From Actinospica acidithermotolerans (GTDB taxonomy: Bacteria > Actinomycetota > Actinomycetes > Streptomycetales > Catenulisporaceae), in NCBI RefSeq assembly GCF_018139625.1, contig NZ_JAGSOH010000016.1, forward strand, positions 23,274 through 87,273: a stretch of 64,000 nt of DNA. Direction: 5' to 3'. A model generated the notes under the pieces. It saw nothing but the letters and a program-made list of their open reading frames with translations, was not told where the DNA came from and ran no database searches. Below are positions 16,225 to 23,900 of the stretch, piece by piece. Positions within the stretch are counted from its first letter, which is position 1. Each line of letters opens with the position of its first letter. Both the position numbers and the translations under genes were made by a program.

Positions 16225-16974
16225 TCAGCTTGCCGGTTCGGGTTCGCCTTCCGGGGCTACGGCTTTCCGCTGCTCCGGGCGCCGGCGCTCGGCCCTGCGG
16301 GAGTCGCGGAGGATGGAGAGGTTGCCGTTCTTCATCACGCCGACGCGCTGGGCGCGTTTGGCGACGGAGCTGTCGTGGGTGATGAGGATCATCGTCAGAC
16401 CGCGCTCGAGCCAGAGCTTCTCGAGGAGGTTGACGATGTCGTCGCGGGTCTCCTCGTCGAGGTTGCCGGTGGGCTCGTCGGCGAGCAGGACCTTGGGTTC
16501 CTTGACGATGGCTCGGGCGATGGCGACGCGTTGCTGCTGGCCGCCGGACAGCTCCGTGGGGACGTGGCGCATCCGGTCTGCCAGGCCAACGGACTCGAGT
16601 GCGGCTCCGACGCGGCGGCGGCGTTCGGGGCCGCGGATGCCCATCGGGACGAGCGCCGCCTCCACGTTCTCGGCTGCGGAGAGGGTCGGGACCAGGTTGA
16701 AGGTCTGGAAGACGTAGCCGAAGGATTCGCAGCGCACCCGGGTCAGCTGGGTCTCCTTCAGTCCGGACAGGTCGCGGCCGTCGAAGTCGATGCTGCCGGA
16801 GCTCGGCCGGTCGAGGCCGCCGAGCAGGTGCAGGAGGGTGGACTTGCCGTGGCCGGTGCGGCCCTGTACGGCGAGCCATTCGCCGTCGTCGACGGTGAGG
16901 GAGAGGTCGCGGACGGCGCTGACCGTGCGGCGGCCTTTCTGGTAGTTGCGGGTTACCTGGGTGAGCTCGTACAT
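16225..16974 (-). CDS. MacB-type ABC transporter ATP-binding protein
   Basis: A 249-residue ATPase starting MYELTQVTRNYQKGRRTVSA; AAGGAG lies 8 bp upstream of the ATG. Walker A is GRTGHGKST, the signature is LSGGQQQRVAIARA, Walker B is VLLADEPTGNLD, and the switch His is in LITHDS. The ADEPTGNLD form is diagnostic of the LolD/MacB/FtsE family, which pairs with FtsX-like permeases. The Walker A lysine loop has His in place of the usual second Ser/Gly. The permease gene is immediately upstream (26 bp). Role: mechanotransmission or export at the cell envelope, perhaps of a peptide or lipid. Confidence 0.93.
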   Translation of the reverse strand: MYELTQVTRNYQKGRRTVSAVRDLSLTVDDGEWLAVQGRTGHGKSTLLHLLGGLDRPSSGSIDFDGRDLSGLKETQLTRVRCESFGYVFQTFNLVPTLSAAENVEAALVPMGIRGPERRRRVGAALESVGLADRMRHVPTELSGGQQQRVAIARAIVKEPKVLLADEPTGNLDEETRDDIVNLLEKLWLERGLTMILITHDSSVAKRAQRVGVMKNGNLSILRDSRRAERRRPEQRKAVAPEGEPEPAS

Positions 16975-17000
16975 CGCGCGCTCCTTGGTTTCGTAGAGGC

Positions 17001-18416
17001 TTAGGCGACCCTGGCCAGCGCGTCGGCGGGGCGCAGTTGGGCGATCCGCCAGCTGCCGATAGAGCCGGCGAGCAGGGCGCCGATCACCGCGAGCACGACG
17101 GCGAGCAGGATGGCGTCGAGCGTCACGGGCGCGGACATGGTGATCGGCACGGTGCGGGTGATCGTCGGGTCGTACGACGTGGAACCGCTCGGGGTGGCCG
17201 ACGTCAGGTGCTGGCCGGTGGCGGTGACCACGGTCGCGGAGAGCTTCGGCGCGACGGCCTTGATGACGGCCGAACCCGCGAAGCCGACACCGACCCCGAG
17301 CAGTCCGCCGACGATCCCGATGACGGCCGATTCGCCCATCACCTGTGCGATGACCCGCCGGCTGCGCCAGCCGAGCGCCTTGAGGGTGCCGAACTCGCGC
17401 ACCCGCCGGGTGACGGCCGCGATGGTCAGCAGGCTCGCCACCGCGAACGCCGTGAGCAGCACGAGTACCGCGAGCCAGCGGCCGAGGCTGCTGGTGAGCC
17501 GGGCGGTGTTGGCCAGCGAGCCGGTGACCTCGTTCGCGAGGCTGGACGGGCTGGTCACGGTCGCCGAGGGCAGCAGCCTGCCGATCTCCGCCTGCACGGT
17601 CGGGATGTCGGCCGCGCTCACCGCCGTCACGTAGATGGAGTTCACCTCGCCGGTCAGCTTCTTGCCCTGGCTGGTGGCCAGCGCCTGGGCCCGGGCCAGC
17701 GGGATGTACACGTCCGGCGGCTGGCTGCCCTGCGGCTGCGTGACCTGGCCGATCACCGTGAACGGAGTCTTGGCCACGGTCACCGTCGCGCCGAGCTTGA
17801 GGCTGTGCGCCGAGGCGTAGTTCGAGTCGACGACGGCCACGTTCGCCGACGCGTCGCCTGCCGCGAAGCTGCGTCCGGAAGTCACCTTGCCGTCGGTGTA
17901 CGGGCCGAGCGTCGAATGCGTGAAGTCGACGCCGTCCACGTAGAACGAGGTCGAGGTCGGCAGCGCGCCGCCGGTCGCGACCGAGGCCGGTACGACCATC
18001 TGCTGATCGGTGAGCACGAGGCCGCCGCCGACGGCCTGGACCTTGCCCAGCTTGGCGACCTCGGCGATCGTCGAGTACGGCAGCGGGCCGTAGCTCAGGC
18101 CATTGAGATTGTCGATGGTCTGCGCGCCGGAGCTGCACTTGCCGTTGTCGCACACCTCGGCGCCGCTCGGGGTCATGGTGATCCGGAAGCCGTTGTTGTC
18201 ATCGGCCTTGAACGGCGGCGGGGATTTGGTGACGGTCAGGTCGGTGCCGATGCCGTACAGGCCCTGCAGCACGTTCCCCTGCGCCTGCTGCATCCCCGAG
18301 GAGACGGCCATCACCGTGACCACGAGGCCGACGCCGAGCGCGAGCCCGAGCATGATGAAGACCGACTGCCGCATGCGGCGCCGCAACTCGCGCCGTAGAT
18401 AGGTGACGAAGAACAT
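17001..18416 (-). CDS. FtsX/MacB-like ABC transporter permease
   Basis: A 471-residue permease with one N-terminal membrane helix (MRQSVFIMLGLALGVGLVVT, about 15-34), a long periplasm-facing MacB-type domain (about 40-300) and three C-terminal helices. RVREFGTLKALGWRSRRVIA is the cytoplasmic coupling loop typical of FtsX permeases. The extracellular domain contains AVGGGLVLTDQQMVVP and other strands of the MacB core. It is the first gene of the leftward permease-ATPase pair, divergent from a DUF5666-like protein plus two-component system (123 bp between start codons). That suggests an envelope-stress or export module. Confidence 0.92.
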   Translation of the reverse strand: MFFVTYLRRELRRRMRQSVFIMLGLALGVGLVVTVMAVSSGMQQAQGNVLQGLYGIGTDLTVTKSPPPFKADDNNGFRITMTPSGAEVCDNGKCSSGAQTIDNLNGLSYGPLPYSTIAEVAKLGKVQAVGGGLVLTDQQMVVPASVATGGALPTSTSFYVDGVDFTHSTLGPYTDGKVTSGRSFAAGDASANVAVVDSNYASAHSLKLGATVTVAKTPFTVIGQVTQPQGSQPPDVYIPLARAQALATSQGKKLTGEVNSIYVTAVSAADIPTVQAEIGRLLPSATVTSPSSLANEVTGSLANTARLTSSLGRWLAVLVLLTAFAVASLLTIAAVTRRVREFGTLKALGWRSRRVIAQVMGESAVIGIVGGLLGVGVGFAGSAVIKAVAPKLSATVVTATGQHLTSATPSGSTSYDPTITRTVPITMSAPVTLDAILLAVVLAVIGALLAGSIGSWRIAQLRPADALARVA

Positions 18417-18538
18417 GCCAAGAGATGTACGGGGACGGCGGTTGCGCGGCGGTTACGCGGCGCTGCCGTACCCGGCCGTGTCACCGCCTCCGGCCGCTGC
18501 AACCGCCGTGCAACCGCGCCGCGGGCAAGGTGTCGACC

Positions 18539-19030
18539 ATGGCGAACAAGAGAACTGCGGGCTACGGAGGATACCAACCGCCGAAGAGCAACGCGCCGCT
18601 GATGGCGGTCGCGGTGGTCGCGGTGGCCGCGGCGATCGGACTGTTGATCGTGCTGGTCTTCGCGAACAGCCCCTCGTCCGCGTCGGCCGCCTCGGACCCG
18701 ACGAACGGCAATCCGGCTCCGACCCAGACCTACGCCGGCGGCGGCAGCGGCGGCGGCACGCTCGCTGCGCTGCCTCCGCTCAGCGGCAACGGCGGCGGCC
18801 TGATGTACATGCTCAACGGCAAGGTCGCCGCGATCAGCAGCACCTCGATCACGCTGGCCGGCAACGGGCCCAGCGTCACGGCGGCGATCAACAGCTCGAC
18901 CCAGGTCTCCGGCGACATCTCGAGCGTGAGCGGCATCAAGGTGGGCGACCAGGTCACCGCACAGGTGAGCGGGCAGAGCTCGTCGAGCCTGGTGGCCACG
19001 GCGATTCAGGACCCCGGAACCGGACCGTGA
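18539..19030 (+). CDS. Membrane-anchored protein with DUF5666-like domain
   Basis: A 163-residue protein. It has a short polar cytoplasmic N-terminus (MANKRTAGYGGYQPPKSN), one transmembrane helix (LMAVAVVAVAAAIGLLIVLV) and a Ser/Gly-rich linker. The outer domain, about 85-160, runs LNGKVAAISSTSITLAG, then VTAAINSSTQVSG, then GIKVGDQVTAQVSGQ, the repeated-strand pattern of DUF5666-like domains. AAGG lies 8 bp before the ATG. The response regulator starts 17 bp downstream, so this protein may sense or modulate the following kinase. Family assignment is moderate; orientation in the membrane is inferred. Confidence 0.7.
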   Translation: MANKRTAGYGGYQPPKSNAPLMAVAVVAVAAAIGLLIVLVFANSPSSASAASDPTNGNPAPTQTYAGGGSGGGTLAALPPLSGNGGGLMYMLNGKVAAISSTSITLAGNGPSVTAAINSSTQVSGDISSVSGIKVGDQVTAQVSGQSSSSLVATAIQDPGTGP

Positions 19031-19046
19031 CGGGTAGCCTGGCGCT

Positions 19047-19700
19047 ATGAGGGTCCTGGTCGTCGAGGACGACGCGGAGCTCGCCGACGCGATCGCGCAG
19101 GGCCTGCGGCAGGAGACGTTCGCCGCGGACACCGCGCTGGACGGCGAGCGCGGCCTGGAGAACGCTCTCGACAACGACTACGACGTGATCGTGCTGGACC
19201 GGGATCTGCCGGCGCTGCACGGCGACGCGGTGTGCGCGAAGCTGGTCGCCGCGGGCTGCCGGAGCAGGATCTTGATGCTCACCGCGGCGGCCGACATCGA
19301 GGACCGGGTGGACGGGCTCGCCCTCGGCGCCGACGACTACCTGCCGAAGCCCTTCGCGTTCGCCGAGCTGGTCGCCCGGATCAGGGCCCTGGCCCGCCGG
19401 GCGCAGCCGGCGATCCCGCCGGTGCTCCGGAACGCCGACCTCGAGCTCGATCCGGGTCGGCGCACGGCGGCCCGCGCCGGCCGTGCGCTGGACCTCGGGC
19501 CGAAGGAGTTCGGCGTGCTGGAGCTGCTGCTGGCCGCGGACGGCCGGGTCGTCTCGGCCGAGGAACTGCTGGAACGGGTCTGGGACGAGATGGCCGACCC
19601 GTTCTCCACCGCCGTCAAGGTCACCATCAGTAGGCTGCGACGCAAGCTCGGCGAACCGTCGCTCATCGAGACCGTTCCCCAGGCCGGATATCGGATCTAA
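19047..19700 (+). CDS. OmpR-family response regulator
   Basis: A 217-residue two-domain regulator. Receiver: acidic pocket VVEDDA (about 5-10), phospho-acceptor D51 in VIVLDRDLP, switch Thr in MLTAAAD and the conserved Lys in LPKPF. The C-terminal winged helix contains LDLGPKEFGVLELLL and STAVKVTISRLRRKLGEPSL, the OmpR recognition helix and wing. It is followed 8 bp later by its histidine kinase. Targets are likely the divergent permease-ATPase pair or its own operon, but no operator repeats are evident. Confidence 0.95.
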   Translation: MRVLVVEDDAELADAIAQGLRQETFAADTALDGERGLENALDNDYDVIVLDRDLPALHGDAVCAKLVAAGCRSRILMLTAAADIEDRVDGLALGADDYLPKPFAFAELVARIRALARRAQPAIPPVLRNADLELDPGRRTAARAGRALDLGPKEFGVLELLLAADGRVVSAEELLERVWDEMADPFSTAVKVTISRLRRKLGEPSLIETVPQAGYRI

Positions 19701-19708
19701 GCTCACGT

Positions 19709-20962
19709 ATGCGCATGCCCCTGAGAACTCCCCGCAACACCATCCGGCTCCGGCTGACCCTGCTGTACGCGGCGTTCTTCCTGTTCTCCGGCGCGGTGCT
19801 GGTCGCGATCATCTACACGCTGGTCGACAGCTCGTCCGGGCCGCTCGTATCGGTCACGCACCTGAACCCGGTGCCGCTCGGGTCCGGCGGCGCGGTGCAC
19901 ACCGAGCCGCCGCAGCCGCTGCAGAGCAGCCTGGCGCAGGCCGCGCACGCGCAGGAGATGCACGAGCTGCTGGTGAACTCGATGGTCGCGCTGCCGGTGA
20001 TGGCCGTGGTCTCGGCGCTGCTCGGCTGGATAGTGGCCGGTCGCGTGCTGCGTCCCCTGCGGGTGATCACCGGCTCGGTCCGCGACATCACGGCGCACCG
20101 GCTCAACGAGCGGCTGCTGGTCTCCGGCCCGCGCGACGAGCTGGCCGAGCTGTCGGAGACCTTCAACGGCCTGCTGGACCGGCTCGAGGCGGCGTTCGAG
20201 GCGGAGCGGCTGTTCGTCGCGAACGCCTCGCATGAGCTGCGTACGCCGCTGACGCGGGAGCGTACGGTGATGGAGGTCGCGCTGCGCGACCGGAATGCGA
20301 CGGTCGAGACGCTGCGTGCGGCGGGAGAGCGCGTTCTGGCCTCCGGGCAGCAGTTGGAGAAGCTCATCGAGGCGCTGCTCACGCTCGCCCGCAGCCAGCG
20401 CGAAGTCGAGGCGGACGAGCCGTTCGACCTGGCCGAGGCAGCCGCGAAGTATGTCGCCACCACGGAGAGCGCGGCACGCGTCGCGAGCGTCACCGTGCAC
20501 GCGGATCTCGCGCCCGCGCCCGGCCGCGGCGACCCGCGGCTCGCGGAACGGCTCGTCGCCAACCTCGTGGACAACGCGATCCGGCACAACGTCCCGGGCG
20601 GCCACGTGACGGTGCGCACCTGGCAGGCCGACGGCTCGTCGCACGTGCGGGTCGAGAACACCGGCCAGCTCGTGCCCGCTACGGAACTGCACCGCCTGAC
20701 GCACCCCTTCCAGCGCCTCGCGCCAGGCCGGGGGAGCGGCAGCGGAAGCGGCCTCGGGCTCTCCATCGTCCGCGCGATCGCCGCCGCGCACGGGGCGAAG
20801 TGCATGCTCGCGTCCCGTCCGGGCGGCGGCCTCGTCGTCGAGGTCCGCTTCCGCACGCCGCGCGGCCCCCGACCCGGTGACGGATCGGGGGCCGCGCGGG
20901 GCAACGGCCATCAGCCGGCGGTGCCGCCGAAAGCGGATTCGAACTCCTCGATGTCGTCCTGA
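19709..20962 (+). CDS. Sensor histidine kinase (HAMP-HisKA-HATPase)
   Basis: A 417-residue sensor kinase. TM1 is at about 12-38; a short extracytoplasmic loop (about 40-90) is followed by TM2 (about 92-115), the HAMP region, the HisKA H-box ASHELRTPLTRERTV, N-box NLVDNAIRHN, and G-boxes including GSGLGLSIVRAIAAAHGA. The small extracellular loop suggests that sensing involves the membrane or a partner such as the DUF5666-like protein. The last 25 residues or so are coded through a strong hairpin (20859-20898), and the gene overlaps the NRPS 3' end by 52 bp on opposite strands, an unusual convergent end. Confidence 0.94.
   Translation: MRMPLRTPRNTIRLRLTLLYAAFFLFSGAVLVAIIYTLVDSSSGPLVSVTHLNPVPLGSGGAVHTEPPQPLQSSLAQAAHAQEMHELLVNSMVALPVMAVVSALLGWIVAGRVLRPLRVITGSVRDITAHRLNERLLVSGPRDELAELSETFNGLLDRLEAAFEAERLFVANASHELRTPLTRERTVMEVALRDRNATVETLRAAGERVLASGQQLEKLIEALLTLARSQREVEADEPFDLAEAAAKYVATTESAARVASVTVHADLAPAPGRGDPRLAERLVANLVDNAIRHNVPGGHVTVRTWQADGSSHVRVENTGQLVPATELHRLTHPFQRLAPGRGSGSGSGLGLSIVRAIAAAHGAKCMLASRPGGGLVVEVRFRTPRGPRPGDGSGAARGNGHQPAVPPKADSNSSMSS
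20859..20898. terminator. Bidirectional terminator hairpin between kinase and NRPS
   Basis: An 18-bp stem with one mismatch (20859-20876 with 20881-20898) and the GTGA loop. It lies inside the last codons of the rightward kinase gene, and 12 bp beyond the stop of the leftward NRPS gene. It therefore probably terminates the long NRPS operon. T tracts are absent, as is common at this GC. Confidence 0.7.
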
Positions 20963-23900
20963 TCGAGCGCGATCAGCGAGAAGTCCGACGGGGTGTGGCC
21001 GCCTCCGCCGCCGTCGGCCGCGTGCCGGACGAGACCGCGCAGCGCGGCCTCCCAGCAGGCGGCCAGTTCGGCGAGCTCGGCCTCCGTCAGCAGCGCAGTC
21101 GGCGACTCGAGGACGAAGCGCAGCTCGGGACCTCCGGGCAGGTCCCGCGCCGAGCCGTTGATCTCCAGCACGTGCCGCAGCGGCATCAGCGGGTCCACGC
21201 CGCCGCGCATCGCGTGCTCGCCGGCCGGGGCCCACGGGCGCTGCTCCCGCGTCTCGGGCGCCTCGCCGTCGACGTCGGGGCCCTGCGGCCCACCGAAGCG
21301 GCCCAGGTAGTTGAAGCCGATCTGCGGCGCCGGCAGGTCCGCGAGCACCGGCTGCGTCGCAGGGTTCAGGTACCGCAGCAGGCCGTAGCCCAGGCCGTCT
21401 CCCGGCGTCTGCCGCAGCTGCTCCTTGACCCGCTTGATCAGCCGCGCCGCGTCCTCGCCGCCGGCCCGGACCTCGGCGGGGTCGATCGCGCCGACCGCCA
21501 GCCGGACCGGGTGCACGGTGGTGAACCAGCCGAGCGTCCGCGTGAGGTCCATGTCCTCGGTCAGCGGCACCCGGCCGTGCCCTTCGCGGTCGACCAGGAA
21601 TCCGCCCTCGACGCGGCGGCCGCGCGCCCGCAGCCACTCGTCGAGAGCCGAGGCCAGACCCGCCATCAGCACGTCGTCCACCCCGGCGTGGAACGCGGCG
21701 GGAACGTCTGCCAGCAGCGTGCCCGCGGTGTCCGCCGGGATCAGCATCTCCGCGCGGGAGAAGCCGTTGCCCACGGTGTCGGTCTCCGGGTCGAGCGGCC
21801 GGTCCGCGAGCGGGAGGTCGGCGCCGTCCAGCATCCGAATCCACGTCTGCAGCTCGTCGACTGTCGACTGCGCCCTGGCCAGGTCGGCCAGACCGCTCGC
21901 CCAGCGGCGGAACGAGGTCGGCGCCGAGGTGACGGCCGCCTGGGCCGCGTCCGCGCCGCCCGCGAGCAGCGCGGCGTGCGCGAGGGCCAGGTCGGGCATC
22001 AGCACCCGCCAGGACACGCCGTCGATCACCAGGTGATGAGCGGTCAGCAGGAGGTAGCCGCTCTCGCCGGGGCCCCGGTCCAGCAGCGCCGCCTGCAGCA
22101 TCACGCCGTCCTGCGGCGACAGCGCCGCCTCCGCCGCGGCCGCCTGCTCGTCGATGAGCTCCGCGAGCGCTTCCTCGTCGAGACCGGCGGCGTCCACGAC
22201 GCGCACGAGCCTCGCCGCCGTCGCCGCCGAGGAGGCGCCCGCCTCGGGGACCATCAGCTGCTCGCCGTCCGCGTCGAGCCGGGCCCGCAGCACGTCGTGC
22301 CGGTCGAGCATGGTTTGGATCACGACGGTGAGCTGATCGAGCGTCAGGTTCGCGGGCGACGTGAGCAGCATCGCCTGGCTGCCCGAGCGCGCCGCGGAGC
22401 CTGCGCGCTCGGCGAGCTCCCGCATCACCGGCGTGAGCGGGACCGGGCCGAACGGGATGTCCTCCGCGCCCGCCGCGCTGGCCTCGTCGATCGGCTCGGC
22501 CACCCGGGCCAGCTCGGCCGGGGTCCGCAGCTCGAACACCTGCCGCGGCGTGATCGCCAGACCGGCCTTGCGCGCCCGGCCCGCGACCAGCATCGACATG
22601 ATCGAGTCGCCGCCGAGCGCGAAGAACGAGTCCTCGGCGCCCACCCGCTCGAGGTTCAGCACCTCGGCGAACAGCCGGCAGAGCAACTCCTCGACGTCCG
22701 TCGCGGCCGCGCGGCCCGCGGCCTTGCCGGAGAAGACGGGCGCGGGCAGCTTCGCCCGGTCGAGCTTGCCGTTCACCGTGACCGGCAGCACTTCGAGCAC
22801 CGTGATCGCCGCCGGAACCATGTAGTCGGGCAGCTTGGCCGCCACGAACTCCTTGAGCGCCTCCGGGTCGAGCACCGCGTCCGCGTCCTCGGGGACCACG
22901 TACCCGGCCAGCCGCCGATGGCCCGCCTGGCCGTCCTCGAGCGCGACCACGACCGCCTGCTTCACGTCCGGGTGCGCGGCGAGCACGGCCTCGATCTCGG
23001 CCGGCTCGATCCGGAAGCCGCGGATCTTGAGCTGCTTGTCGGCGCGGCCGAGGAAGAGCAGCGTGCCGTCCTCGGTCCACCGGGCGAGGTCTCCGGTGCG
23101 GTACATCCGCGCGCCGGCCGGCTCGCCCGCGACGGGGAACGGGCAGGCCACGAAGCGTTCCGCGGTCAGCGAGGGCCGGCCGACGTAGCCGCGGGCGAGC
23201 CCGGCGCCGGCGAGGTAGAGCTCGCCGGTCATCCCGACGGGCACCGGCTGCAGGAACGCGTCGAGCACGAAGGCCCGCGTGTTGTCCATCGGCCGCCCGA
23301 TCGGCACCAGGTCCGGCACGGAGCCGGCGTCGGTGAACGGCAGCTGCGTGGCGAACGCGGTGGCCTCGGTCGGACCGTACGTCGTGCGGACCGTGATACC
23401 GGGATGCGCCTGAAGCAGGGTCCTGACGGCGTTCGCCGAGACCACGTCGCCGCCGGTGGACACTTCGCGCACGCCGGCGAAGATGTGCGGGGACTGCTCC
23501 GCGAGCACCCGGAAGAGTCCGGCGGTGGCGTGCACGTTCGTCACGTTCTGGGCCGCGATGAGCCGGCCGCGCTCGACGCTGTCGACCTCTCCGGCGGGTG
23601 CGAGGACGAGGCGGCCGCCATGCAGCAGCGTCGCCCAGATCTCGTACGTCGACGCGTCGAACGCGTGGTTGGCCTGCACCAGGACGCGTTCCATGACCTC
23701 GGACGACCAGGAGGAGTCGAGGCAGAACGCGATCACGCCGCCGTAGGTGACCGCGACCCCCTTCGGCGCGCCGGTCGAGCCGGAGGTGTAGATGACGTAC
23801 ATCAGGCTGTCCGGGGAGACACGCACGCCGAGCGGGCTCCCGGTCTCGATCTCGCCGGGGACGATCGCCTCGAGCGTGAGCACCTCGATGTCCGGGAAGA

